Shown here: positions 17,192 through 25,670 of the stretch, piece by piece
Layout: each line of letters opens with the position of its first letter
Numbering within the stretch: the first letter of the stretch is position 1
The notes under the pieces: generated by a model
Database searches by the model: none
What the model saw: the letters and a program-made list of their open reading frames with translations, nothing else
Told to the model about the DNA's origin: nothing
Position numbers and translations under genes: made by a program
Assembly: GCA_965203725.1 (NCBI GenBank)
Contig: CBDBDH010000001.1
Coordinates: forward strand, 1 to 64,000
Direction of reading: 5' to 3'
DNA: 64,000 nucleotides
Source: WTFY01 sp965203725
GTDB lineage: Bacteria; Pseudomonadota; Gammaproteobacteria; UBA4575

Positions 17192-18064
17192 TTACAGCAT
17201 TTCCAGTCCCTCTGCAAAGATGCTCGCTACCGTAAGGTCCGCAGTGGTTCCTGGGTTGATTCGGTCACGCTTGAGACAGCCGTCAATTTCCAGCAACTGA
17301 GGCTTATACCTGACCGGCGAATCCGAACGGCAGAATTCCTTTTCAAACGGGGTGATCATATCACTTATTTCTTGCGCTTTTAACATGCCGTGTTTTCGCC
17401 CGATCAGACTGTCCGGAAAGCGCGCCAGAAAGGCCAGGTACAGCCCGCACGTGGCCCAGCACTCGTCTCCCCAGCGCATCATCAGGGATCGGTACTGCAG
17501 ACGACCAAAATGAAAAATGTCATGAAAATTGCTTGAGTACTGCATGGCAACGCGATCTCTTGAAGAAGATAATTCCATTGCTTTTAAAAGAGTTACTGTA
17601 GGCTCTTCATATATATCCTGAGAATCGGCATGTCCCAGCCCCCCGGGCTGTGCCAGACGTATGGCCTGATACACATCCCTGGCATCCTGTACCGTCGTGC
17701 AATACAGGGTTTCCTGCAGTGCCGCCTCGAGTTTCCGGCCGGACCGGCCCAGCCAGGCCTGGATCAGGGGGGCCGTGAGCAGGATGATTCCGAGGTTGGT
17801 GTTGGTATCCACCGCACGGCGGGTGGCTTGCACGGCCTGCAGGACCCGTTCCCCTAGGGTCAGCTCCGGGCTAGCCAAAAGGGGTGCACTCGCCTTGGCA
17901 CTGTCCAGGAACTCCTGGACTCCCGGCGTGGATGCATCGGAATGGATACTGGTGTTGCCGGGCTTGAGGGCCTGTAAGTCCAGCCAGCACACATGCCGGT
18001 ACAGGCCGATCAGATTTGAATGGCTGCCGTTTTCCCGCATCGTATTTCGCAAGGCGGCGGACAC
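17192..18064 (-). CDS. Triphosphoribosyl-dephospho-CoA synthase (CitG)-family protein of the H4MPT cluster
   Basis: 290-residue protein of the CitG/MdcB family. Family motifs seen are ALKPGNTSIHSDA near residue 33, DTNTNLGIILLTAPL near 90, AQPGGLGHADSQDI near 140 and KRDRINPGTTADLTVAS near the C-terminus. Classical CitG makes the prosthetic-group precursor of citrate lyase, but no citrate or malonate lyase genes are here. Homologues are standing members of bacterial H4MPT clusters and are thought to help make the cofactor, possibly adding a phosphoribosyl group; the exact reaction is unproven. It lies 10 bases after the RimK-like gene in the minus-strand H4MPT operon. Confidence 0.82.
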   Translation of the reverse strand: MSAALRNTMRENGSHSNLIGLYRHVCWLDLQALKPGNTSIHSDASTPGVQEFLDSAKASAPLLASPELTLGERVLQAVQATRRAVDTNTNLGIILLTAPLIQAWLGRSGRKLEAALQETLYCTTVQDARDVYQAIRLAQPGGLGHADSQDIYEEPTVTLLKAMELSSSRDRVAMQYSSNFHDIFHFGRLQYRSLMMRWGDECWATCGLYLAFLARFPDSLIGRKHGMLKAQEISDMITPFEKEFCRSDSPVRYKPQLLEIDGCLKRDRINPGTTADLTVASIFAEGLEML

Positions 18065-18074
18065 TCTCCTGACC

Positions 18075-18989
18075 TCATATCGCCTGCTCTACCCCGGAAC
18101 GATGCTGCAAACGATCCAGAAAATGCTCGACCAGCCGATCTGCCACCACGACTCCGCTGACACCCTGCAAACCCCGCCATGCAGGAATGCTGTTTACTTC
18201 CGTGACCCACAGCTTGCCGTCGCGATCCCGTATGATGTCCACCCCTCCATACTGCATGCGCACGGCCTGCACGGCGGCACTCGCCATGACCGCAAACTGC
18301 TCGTCGAGCACGGCCGGGTAGCATTTGCCGCCGGCCGCTACATTGGTGATCCAGCTGCTGGATTGCCTTCTCATGGCCGCCACGACCTGGCCACCGATCA
18401 CGAACAGACGCCAGTCATGCGCATCTGCCGTGCCGCTGTCGATGTATTTCTGCAGGTAGTAGATCCTGTTGTACACCGTGAAGTCTGTCAGATCGCTGGG
18501 CTTGGTGATCAACTGCAGGTCTTTGCCCTGGGAGCCGAACAGGGGCTTGATCACGACCTTGCAACCCTGTTCGAGCTGCTTTCGTATAAAGGAATAGGCG
18601 TGGTGCACCTGGTTCCCTACCCAGGTCGGCGGGGTCGCAAGACCCGAGCGCTCCAAGAGAAAGCTGGTCATACCCTTGTCCACACTGCGCTCGATGGCAC
18701 GGGCATCATTGTAGACAAGGACATTCAGTTCGCGTAATGCATGCAGGATATCGAGGTAGAAGACTACCTCTTCCAAGGTCCCGCCTGGTACACCGCGCAC
18801 GAACACACCGGTCGGCAGGGTTCCCTCAAAACCGGGGATCACCAGGCTGTCCGCCTCCGACCCCGTCCTGAGGTAACACTCGGTCAGGGAAACATTCGTG
18901 CAGTGGTAGCCCCTGGCATTGAAAGCCTGGTGGAGCTCTTTGCCATGCCAGCCCGGGTCATCGGTAATGATTGCAATATGTCCAGACAT
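18075..18989 (-). CDS. RimK-family ATP-grasp ligase, MptN-like
   Basis: 304-residue ATP-grasp ligase of the RimK family. The core shows VVIKPLFGSQGKDLQLI near residue 140, YLQKYIDSGTADAHDWRLFV near 180, RRQSSSWITNVAAGGK near 215 and the metal site LWVTEVNSIPAWRGLQG near 270. RimK-like MptN of methanogens adds alpha-glutamate to H4MPT (making tetrahydrosarcinapterin), and bacterial H4MPT clusters carry a homologue. Substrate assignment is inference: it could glutamylate H4MPT or methanofuran. It lies 3 bases after the mch stop and 10 before the CitG-like gene. Confidence 0.83.
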   Translation of the reverse strand: MSGHIAIITDDPGWHGKELHQAFNARGYHCTNVSLTECYLRTGSEADSLVIPGFEGTLPTGVFVRGVPGGTLEEVVFYLDILHALRELNVLVYNDARAIERSVDKGMTSFLLERSGLATPPTWVGNQVHHAYSFIRKQLEQGCKVVIKPLFGSQGKDLQLITKPSDLTDFTVYNRIYYLQKYIDSGTADAHDWRLFVIGGQVVAAMRRQSSSWITNVAAGGKCYPAVLDEQFAVMASAAVQAVRMQYGGVDIIRDRDGKLWVTEVNSIPAWRGLQGVSGVVVADRLVEHFLDRLQHRSGVEQAI

Positions 18990-18992
18990 GGC

Positions 18993-19946
18993 TCAGGAAA
19001 AGGATGCTGCCAACAGCTCGGGTGCCAGACTCCCGCCCCTGAAGGTCTTGCCGCTCTCTACTGCTGTCACGGCTACCGAGGCAGGACTGAACAGCATGGG
19101 ATCGATCTTGAAAAAATCGTTGTCGCAGTCCTCCATTATCTGGGCAAACGGTTTGCCGTACGCCGGGGATGCGCTCGAGGGAAGCTCCTGTGACAGCTGT
19201 TCTGCACTGGCATCGTCACCCTGTACGAAAAGGTGGACCCTGCCGGCAAACAGGATAGCCGTGTTGGTGCGCTCCATAGCGGTCACAAAATCCGCTCCCG
19301 GCGGGGACAGCGGGGCACTTGCCGAACCATCCAGAACATCGTCCAGGGGAAACTTCAATGTGTGTACCTTGTGCATGGCCACTTCCAGCACCCGGGATAC
19401 GATCTGTACCATACCGGCAATGGAGCGTGTCGGAGTCAGTATGAACGTCAGGGCATCCGTCGGCAGGCCACAGACCTCGGCCACCCGGTCGATCAGGGCC
19501 ACCGGGGGAAGCTGATCCACTTCAAGTACAAATGTCGCCTGATCGCAACTGTCGCGATATCCCAGCTCTTCAAACAAGGCTTCCCGCAAGGCAATGGCCC
19601 GACCCGGTCCTGACCCCAGTGCATGGAATTTTTCGTGCGACAGGCTCCAGCCCGCATACTGGCTTGCCAGGCATGCAAGCACCGGATTGGAAGTGTGCAC
19701 ATGCAGTGACAGCGGCCAGTCGCGGATTGCAGCCGCGTGATAAAGGGTCACCCTGCCCAGACCTCCCATGCAGATCTCACCGATCAGCCGGCCGGCCTCA
19801 AGGCCGCCCCTGCAATCGATACCGGCGTCGATATATCTTGCTCCATTGCTGAACTCTCCCGGCCCCACCCGCAGTGCGGCGTGCTTGTCGATGAGTTCCT
19901 GAACCAGCGGCTTGACCAGTTGATTAACGCTTACATCCTGCATCAT
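18993..19946 (-). CDS. mch: Methenyltetrahydromethanopterin cyclohydrolase
   Basis: Mch hydrolyses methenyl-H4MPT to 5-formyl-H4MPT in the cytoplasm. The 317-residue sequence matches the family: DAGIDCRGGLEAGRLIGEIC, LHVHTSNPVLACLASQYAGW, LGSGPGRAIALRE and the C-terminal YGKPFAQIMEDCDNDFFKID. Start ATG 19946 follows an AAGGGAA ribosome site; an upstream in-frame ATG at 19973 would overlap the preceding ATP-grasp gene. It is in a tight minus-strand run between the ATP-grasp gene and the RimK-like gene. Confidence 0.95.
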   Translation of the reverse strand: MMQDVSVNQLVKPLVQELIDKHAALRVGPGEFSNGARYIDAGIDCRGGLEAGRLIGEICMGGLGRVTLYHAAAIRDWPLSLHVHTSNPVLACLASQYAGWSLSHEKFHALGSGPGRAIALREALFEELGYRDSCDQATFVLEVDQLPPVALIDRVAEVCGLPTDALTFILTPTRSIAGMVQIVSRVLEVAMHKVHTLKFPLDDVLDGSASAPLSPPGADFVTAMERTNTAILFAGRVHLFVQGDDASAEQLSQELPSSASPAYGKPFAQIMEDCDNDFFKIDPMLFSPASVAVTAVESGKTFRGGSLAPELLAASFS

Positions 19947-19965
19947 TAATTCCCTTGTCCAAAAA

Positions 19966-21126
19966 TTACACACTCGCCTGCCGGACCGCCTGCCCTAGGT
20001 CCTGCAGTATCTTTTGCATGCGCGCTCGGATCATCGCTCGCGCCTGTGCCGTGTTCCTGCCACCCGCAAACACACTGCATACGGGTTCATGTTGCTGAAT
20101 CTCCTCATCAGGATGCGACCGGTCTGCCGTCCACAAGGGCCAGTCAAAGTGTGCAGGCATCTGCATCGGCTCCGGAGCGTAGACCAGCGCATGTGCACGA
20201 ACCGGACGCTCGCCGGACATCGGGGCGAGTTTAGCATGTATGCAGGCATCTATATGTGCGCCGATCAGATGGCCTTGGCGAGTCTCGTACAGCTCATAGG
20301 TCGCCGGGATACGCGGGTTGATTTCAAGCACATGCACGCAGTCATTCGAGAGGATGAAATCGATGCTGTTCAGGCCGACCAGGCGAAACTCACGGGTCAG
20401 GCGCACCGCGTAGTGAAGTGCCATGCTTTGCTGTTCGCAGGTGAGTTCAGCCCGGTTTACCGCGCCCTCGTACACATAAGGCTTGTCAGGCCCGCATGTC
20501 CTGTGCCACTGGGTGTTGAACCCCAGCACCTCAATGCTGGCGCCATCGGCCAGAAAGGTCAGGGAGAAACTCAGGCCCTGCATTTTTCTTTGCAGGTAGA
20601 CTGACGGGTCATGGCCGGATGTCCGCGTGCAGGGAGCAATCCCCCGGCCCCCTACACTCTTCGAATTTTTCTGCAGCCACAGACCGGGGTCCCCCCGAAC
20701 CTGCGAGAAGCACACTTGCGGATAACTGATCGAGTTTTCGCCCAGTACCGAAAAAAATGTTTTTGGATCCTTGCAGCGGCGAAGAACCGTGCTCGAGTTG
20801 CCGATGATCCTGGGCGCCTTGATGTCGTCCAGCAAGCCGGGGGCAAACTCCAGCGCCGAGTCGTAGAGCAGGCCTTCCAGGGAATATTCATCCTGAAGTT
20901 CGCGCACGGCTTCAGCGACCTCCTTCTCCCGAAGACCCAGTAAAGTGCGCGAGACTTTTCGGTGGACTGACGATACCGTACAGGTGTCCACATCGGCAAA
21001 CCCGTCCACCACTGCGACAGGATAGCCCCTCGCCTTCAGGGCCTCTGCGATTGCCCGGCCTGATGTGGCTACAACCAGGTAAATACGCCTATCCCCGTTT
21101 GATCTCCTTGGCCATTGCAAATGCAT
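19966..21126 (-). CDS. ATP-grasp protein of the H4MPT cluster
   Basis: About 386 residues (start uncertain). ATP-grasp features: an N-terminal Rossmann-like part (YLVVATSGRAIAEALKARGY), a central ATP-binding region (WLQKNSKSVGGRGIAP, then YLQRKMQGLSFSLTFLADG) and the metal-binding CVHVLEINPRIPATYELYE. Its C-terminal part is rather like the D-Ala-ligase/carboxylase group. Homologues sit with mch and mtdB in methylotrophs; substrate unknown, with synthesis or polyglutamylation of H4MPT or methanofuran as the inferred role. The gene overlaps the 3' end of mtdB: ATG 21126 gives a 38-base overlap, and no good ribosome site is visible. Confidence 0.78.
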   Translation of the reverse strand: MHLQWPRRSNGDRRIYLVVATSGRAIAEALKARGYPVAVVDGFADVDTCTVSSVHRKVSRTLLGLREKEVAEAVRELQDEYSLEGLLYDSALEFAPGLLDDIKAPRIIGNSSTVLRRCKDPKTFFSVLGENSISYPQVCFSQVRGDPGLWLQKNSKSVGGRGIAPCTRTSGHDPSVYLQRKMQGLSFSLTFLADGASIEVLGFNTQWHRTCGPDKPYVYEGAVNRAELTCEQQSMALHYAVRLTREFRLVGLNSIDFILSNDCVHVLEINPRIPATYELYETRQGHLIGAHIDACIHAKLAPMSGERPVRAHALVYAPEPMQMPAHFDWPLWTADRSHPDEEIQQHEPVCSVFAGGRNTAQARAMIRARMQKILQDLGQAVRQASV

Positions 21127-21991
21127 GCTCGAAATGCAGGAAAACCGGCTTGTCCGCAGCACGCATTTCCCGCAAGAGCCTGTGCTGGGTCTGGTATTTC
21201 ACGTTGCCGATAACGAGCGCCCCGATTCCGACCGCACCACTGCCAGAGCCCTCGACCGCCTTGCAGTCATCCATGGCATCCAGTCCGGCAATTCCTGAAG
21301 GCGGCACTGCATTGACATCCGCAACGACCTTCAGTGCCGATGCGCTTTTGATGTGCTCCTCGGAAATGACCTGCACACCGGCCGCGACTGCCGCCAGTAT
21401 GACGTCGGCATTTTTTGCGACCTCACCGATCATACTGTTGGCCTCACCCCGTATGCCCGTGGCCCCGTCACCGTACTCGCGGTTGCACAACTCGGCCACT
21501 TGCTCCGACTTTTTCTTTTTGCGTCCCATGATCTGCACGTCCGCACCTGCCTTGGCGGCAAGTACGGCCGCCGCAGAACCGACCGGCCCGGTCCCTCCCA
21601 TGATGGCGACATGCTTGCCTTCAAGATCGGTATCAAACTTCTCTTTCAGTCCCTGCTCCACGCAGGCCATCATCCCGGCTGCCGTCGTGAAAGCGCCGCT
21701 GGGGTCGGCAAAACAGGAAGTCTCGAAGGGGGGCACCATCGATGACTCGCAGATTTTCAGCATGCCCATCACAAGGTGCATGTCGCGCCCGCCCAGGAAC
21801 ACTCCCGTGCGCTTGGCGCCCGCAGGGCCCCGGGAGAATATGGCGTCCTGGATCAGGGCTTCCACTTCGTCCATCTCCACGCTGGTATAGCCAACGGTAT
21901 TGTTCCAGCCGGCATCCAGCGCCATGTTGACGTCGAACGGGCTCAGGTTCTTAGCCGGTGTAATCATGTGTAGGATGTAAGGTTTTTCCAT
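21089..21991 (-). CDS. mtdB: NAD(P)-dependent methylene-H4MPT dehydrogenase
   Basis: MtdB oxidises methylene-H4MPT to methenyl-H4MPT with NAD or NADP. The 300-residue sequence begins MEKPYILHMITPAKNLSPFD, typical of bacterial MtdB, and has the nucleotide-binding GGTGPVGSAAAVLAAKAG near residue 130 followed by a basic GRKKKKS stretch that fits binding of the NADP phosphate. The C-terminus (LVIGNVKYQTQHRLLREM) matches the family. It lies 85 bases after the beta-RFAP synthase gene; that gap has GC-rich inverted repeats but no clear terminator. Confidence 0.95.
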   Translation of the reverse strand: MEKPYILHMITPAKNLSPFDVNMALDAGWNNTVGYTSVEMDEVEALIQDAIFSRGPAGAKRTGVFLGGRDMHLVMGMLKICESSMVPPFETSCFADPSGAFTTAAGMMACVEQGLKEKFDTDLEGKHVAIMGGTGPVGSAAAVLAAKAGADVQIMGRKKKKSEQVAELCNREYGDGATGIRGEANSMIGEVAKNADVILAAVAAGVQVISEEHIKSASALKVVADVNAVPPSGIAGLDAMDDCKAVEGSGSGAVGIGALVIGNVKYQTQHRLLREMRAADKPVFLHFEHAFAMAKEIKRG

Positions 21992-22076
21992 TGTTTCCCT
22001 CTTCAGATGGAGATGTTCTGATGGCCGGGCCTACCGTCCGGCAGTCTGCCAGAACGGAGAGTCTGTCCTTCAGACT

Positions 22077-23066
22077 TCAGGACTCGGCGGCTTCGGAAAT
22101 GGATGCCATGTCCTGCTGCAGGATGACGGCTCCAGAATTTTTCCCCGACACTACTCTAAATTGCAGGTCTTCATTTCCTGCAAACCGTGTTTGCAGGTCG
22201 CGCATCAGCGTATGGCCCTGGATTTCGCTGCCGACAAAGGCAAACCCCAGCGGCCCCCATGAACTCTGCCCGACCCCTTCGATTCCCAGAGACTCGATGT
22301 ATTCGATGGCCTCGCCGACGGAGCGGCTAGTATAACGCCCCCCCTGGGCCGATGCGAAGTAATCGCCAATGCACTTCTGGAGCCTGTTGACCCCCTGGCT
22401 GAACATTTCCAGATTCTGTTCGGAGACTGCAGGCAGTATCTGCATCAGCACCAGATGGCACAAATGCGCGGCTGATTCCGGTGGGAAGGCCGGCAAGCTC
22501 GAAAACAGCTCGTTTTCGTCATTGCCGTGCATCCCTTTCCGGGTCGAGTCAATGATGAAAACCATGCGCCAGGCCGGCGGAAATGCCAGGCGTGATACCA
22601 CGGGTGGAGCCCGGTCATGGGCACTCTTTCCGGCATCCAGCAAAAACCCTCCATGCAGGAACGCGCCGATACCGACACCGGACCTTGCTCCGCGCCCGAG
22701 AGCTTCAGCAATATCCGAAGGCGTGCAGTCGAGCGAGTACAGCCTGGAAATTGCGGTGCCCACGGCCAGTGCCAGCTGTGTCCCCGAACCCAGCCCGCAA
22801 TGTGCAGGGATTTGTTCGAGCACTTCAATTTGACAACCTCCACCCAGTTGCCTGGCCGCAAAAAACTTCTTGGCAACATCCTGCGCGCGTCCGGTCGGGT
22901 CCCCCAGCACATCGATATGATCCTGGCGCCGGACGATGATCCGCGTGGCAATGCCGTCAAGCGTCAATCCCAGACTCCCGAAGCGCCTGCCAAGGCTGCC
23001 TTCAAGATCCAGAAAACCGAGGTGCAAGCGCGCCGGGGCTTCTACATAGACGGGCAAGCTGTCCAT
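22077..23066 (-). CDS. mptG: Beta-ribofuranosylaminobenzene 5'-phosphate (beta-RFAP) synthase
   Basis: First committed enzyme of H4MPT synthesis, joining p-hydroxybenzoate or p-aminobenzoate to PRPP with loss of CO2. The 329-residue protein is a GHMP-kinase-fold member: VEAPARLHLGFLDLEGSLGR at the N-terminus, AHCGLGSGTQLALAVG near residue 88, RGARSGVGIGAFLHGGFLLD near 125 and GQSSWGPLGFAFV near 265. All are typical of the family. With pabB at 12-13.7 kb the locus supplies and uses pABA. It is the first large gene of the mptG-mtdB-ATPgrasp-mch run. Confidence 0.93.
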   Translation of the reverse strand: MDSLPVYVEAPARLHLGFLDLEGSLGRRFGSLGLTLDGIATRIIVRRQDHIDVLGDPTGRAQDVAKKFFAARQLGGGCQIEVLEQIPAHCGLGSGTQLALAVGTAISRLYSLDCTPSDIAEALGRGARSGVGIGAFLHGGFLLDAGKSAHDRAPPVVSRLAFPPAWRMVFIIDSTRKGMHGNDENELFSSLPAFPPESAAHLCHLVLMQILPAVSEQNLEMFSQGVNRLQKCIGDYFASAQGGRYTSRSVGEAIEYIESLGIEGVGQSSWGPLGFAFVGSEIQGHTLMRDLQTRFAGNEDLQFRVVSGKNSGAVILQQDMASISEAAES

Positions 23067-23186
23067 ATTCGCAATTCTATTAAATTCCTTGAGCCCGGGT
23101 CTTGAATTTTTACAGCCGGGACAAGTCAGGCCTTGCCGGGGTCAAGACCGCGACGCCTCCATGGGCCACAAACGGGATGACATGCA

Positions 23187-23426
23187 TCACAGCCATTTCA
23201 GCAGGTAGTAGATCAGCTGCCCTTCCGATGACTTGGACGGTCCTACCACCTTGGCTGCAAATTTTTTCTTGCCAGGGTCGGCAGCGGCCTGCGCCTGCTC
23301 GACGTCACTCTTGATTTCCACGCAATTCGCAGCGAATCTCTTGCGGCTGCGCTTGGGCACATACACGACAGCGTATTGAATCTTGGATACCCCTCCTTCA
23401 GGATCCGGTGGCACCAGGCCTCTCAA
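23187..23426 (-). CDS. Small conserved-looking protein between cysS and mptG
   Basis: 79 residues, basic (KRSRKRFA, PGKKKFAAK). It begins TTG at 23426 behind a good GAGGTGA ribosome site; a GTG a few codons on is an alternative. No signal peptide, membrane segment or metal motif is seen. The pattern IQYAVVYVPKRSRKRFAANC...GQLIYYLLKWL looks like a compact alpha/beta protein. It lies in the same direction as the H4MPT run, 120 bases before mptG, so a cofactor-related role is possible but unsupported. I do not recognise the family. Confidence 0.6.
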   Translation of the reverse strand: MRGLVPPDPEGGVSKIQYAVVYVPKRSRKRFAANCVEIKSDVEQAQAAADPGKKKFAAKVVGPSKSSEGQLIYYLLKWL

Positions 23427-23499
23427 GGAATCACCTCAATATGCCTTCGGATTGAGTCCGATCGATCTCGCCACTCGTAATACTGTCTGCCGGCACGGG

Positions 23500-24876
23500 T
23501 TACACCTTCCTCCAGCTTGATGTCCCGTCCGGGCGATCCTGAAGCTGAATACCCATTGCAGTGAGCTGTTCCCGGATCTCGTCGGCCTGCTTGAAATTCC
23601 TCTCTTTTTTCGCACTGGACCTCAGCTCCACCAGCCTGAGAATTTCCGCTTCGTCGATCTCGGATGCCCCTCGAAACCACGCCGCCGGATCCTGCTGCAG
23701 GATCCCCAGCAGCCTGCCCGCCGCCAGCAATTGCCCTTTCAGCATCTCCTTGGCATTTTGCCCCGAAGCCGTCCTGGCCTGTTTCGCCAGTCCGTGCAAC
23801 TCGGAAATTGCCGCAGGAGTGTTCAGGTCATCCTCCAGCGCACCCATGAACACGTCAGGCATATCGAGGGCGGATGGGCTGATTTCAATATCCTGAAGAT
23901 GATCCAAAACCTCGTAGAGGCGGTCCAGGTTCCTGCGCGACTGGCTCAGAATCTCATCGCTCCAGTCCAGCGGACTGCGGTAATGCGTACCCAGGAGTGC
24001 AAACCGTATGGCCTCACCCGGTGCCTGCTCAAGCAGGTCTTGTACCAGCAGGACATTGCCCAGGGATTTGGACATTTTTTCACGGTCGACATTGATAAAA
24101 CCGTTGTGCATCCAGTACCGGCTGAAAAGCGTCCCTCCATGCACACAGGTGCTTTGCGCCCTTTCGTTCTCGTGATGCGGGAAAACCAGATCCTGGCCGC
24201 CGCCATGAATGTCGATGGTTTCCCCGAGGTGCTGCTCGATCATCGTCGAGCACTCGATATGCCAGCCCGGCCGACCGGGGCCCCACGGACTGTCCCATGC
24301 CGGCTGATCCGCATCGGACGGCTTCCACAGGACGAAATCCGTGTCGTCCTTTTTGAAGGGCGCGACATCCACACGCGCACCGGCGATCAGTTCTCTCAGG
24401 TTGCGCCTGGAAAGCGCCCCGTATCCCGGATAGGAAGGTACGTGGAACAATACATGGCCTTCGGCTTCATAGGCGTTTCCGGCAGCCACCAGGCGCTTGA
24501 TCATGTCAATGATCTGTTCCATGTGGTCGGTGACCCTGGGCTCTATCACGGGTGCAAGCACCCCGAGGTCTGTCATGTTCTGGTGATAGGCCCGGGTATA
24601 GCGGGCGCTGATTTCCCCGATTGGAACCTTCTCCTTTGCGGCCGCTGCGTTGATCTTGTCATCGACGTCTGTGATATTGCGTACATAGACGACCTGCTCG
24701 AACTTCTGCATGAGCAGGCGGTAGAGCACATCGAAAACCACGGCGGGGCGGGCATTGCCGATGTGAGGAAAGCTGTAGACCGTAGGGCCGCAAACGTACA
24801 GGGTTACGCGCTTGGGGTCTGCCGGAACAAACTCCTCTTTTTTGCGCGAGGCGGTATTGAAAATATGCAGGGTCAT
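23500..24876 (-). CDS. cysS: Cysteinyl-tRNA synthetase
   Basis: Class I synthetase charging tRNA-Cys (458 residues, normal length). It shows the zinc ligand in YVCGPTVYSFPHIGNARP with the HIGN version of the HIGH motif, further ligands in WHIECS and FPHHENE, and REKMSKSLGN as the KMSKS loop near residue 265. The C-terminal DALR and anticodon domains are present (ELRSSAKKERNFKQADEIR). It starts at ATG 24876. Housekeeping gene separating the H4MPT run from recQ. Confidence 0.96.
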   Translation of the reverse strand: MTLHIFNTASRKKEEFVPADPKRVTLYVCGPTVYSFPHIGNARPAVVFDVLYRLLMQKFEQVVYVRNITDVDDKINAAAAKEKVPIGEISARYTRAYHQNMTDLGVLAPVIEPRVTDHMEQIIDMIKRLVAAGNAYEAEGHVLFHVPSYPGYGALSRRNLRELIAGARVDVAPFKKDDTDFVLWKPSDADQPAWDSPWGPGRPGWHIECSTMIEQHLGETIDIHGGGQDLVFPHHENERAQSTCVHGGTLFSRYWMHNGFINVDREKMSKSLGNVLLVQDLLEQAPGEAIRFALLGTHYRSPLDWSDEILSQSRRNLDRLYEVLDHLQDIEISPSALDMPDVFMGALEDDLNTPAAISELHGLAKQARTASGQNAKEMLKGQLLAAGRLLGILQQDPAAWFRGASEIDEAEILRLVELRSSAKKERNFKQADEIREQLTAMGIQLQDRPDGTSSWRKV

Positions 24877-24925
24877 GACGGTTCCGGAAAAATCTGCTGT
24901 GTACCGGTAGTCGGCTACCGGTACC

Positions 24926-25312
24926 TCATTCCGGGCCGCCCTGCCACATCATCTGGTACCCGATTTCATAGGTCTCCGTGGCAAAGCCGCCCAAGGCCTC
25001 GAACTTTTCCCTGAAGACGTCGTCCGCATGTGATTCCTCGTGCTGCTCGAAGGATTTCCAGTAGGTGACAATGGCGACATGCTCACTGGTCTGTTCCTTT
25101 GAGGCAATGGAGCCTTCGTCCGAGACGAATCCTGCAAACTTGAATACCTGCCCGCCGAGAAAGCCTCCCTCGTCATCGCCATAGGTATTCTTGACCGTAT
25201 TGCACATCTCGCCTACTGCAAGCTCGATGTCTTCCTCGGATACCCCTTCTTTCAGCTTGACAACGTTGTACATCATCACGCACCCGAACGGGACGCTCAG
25301 TGCATCAAACAT
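24926..25312 (-). CDS. Small dimeric alpha/beta-barrel (antibiotic-biosynthesis-monooxygenase-like) protein
   Basis: 128 residues. The start ATG 25312 has an excellent AAGGAG ribosome site 6 bases upstream. The pattern MYNVVKLKEGVSEEDIELAVGE ... HVAIVTYWKSFEQHEESH ... FREKFEAL ... YEIGYQMMW resembles the ABM-like ferredoxin fold, in which the paired strand and helix hold a small substrate or haem. No catalytic residue is diagnostic, and no function can be given. It is 50 bases upstream of cysS in the same direction and may be co-transcribed. Confidence 0.65.
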   Translation of the reverse strand: MFDALSVPFGCVMMYNVVKLKEGVSEEDIELAVGEMCNTVKNTYGDDEGGFLGGQVFKFAGFVSDEGSIASKEQTSEHVAIVTYWKSFEQHEESHADDVFREKFEALGGFATETYEIGYQMMWQGGPE

Positions 25313-25670
25313 AGCAACTCCTTGGACTCATGCCCCTTGTTGACACCGTGGATACATACTCTATTCGATTTCACGGCCATCTGGAAACAGGCGCTCGACA
25401 TCCCGTACAGAACCTGCGGCTGGCTTGCAGGACACCTTCCGAAGGTCGAGTGCACAGGTATTCAGAAGCGTGCCTCTGAATTGAATCATGTAATTATACT
25501 TGAACAAGTCTCTGGATAGTCGCCTATTAATTTGTAGAATGCCCAGATTCACAGTAATGAGAATGCGGTGTATACGGATATCTAAAAATCAACTTCAGAC
25601 ATTATCGAGCTTGTCCCCGGTTGGGATTGGGAATAAGGTTGCAGGCTCGTTTTTGACTAATTGAAGCGTA
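25313..25670. other. Intergenic region upstream of recQ
   Basis: 358 bases between divergent genes. It holds the ribosome site and presumably the promoter of the small ABM-like gene (minus) and of recQ (plus). The stretch before recQ is AT-richer than its surroundings. I see no RNA gene, repeat or defined operator. Confidence 0.5.
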
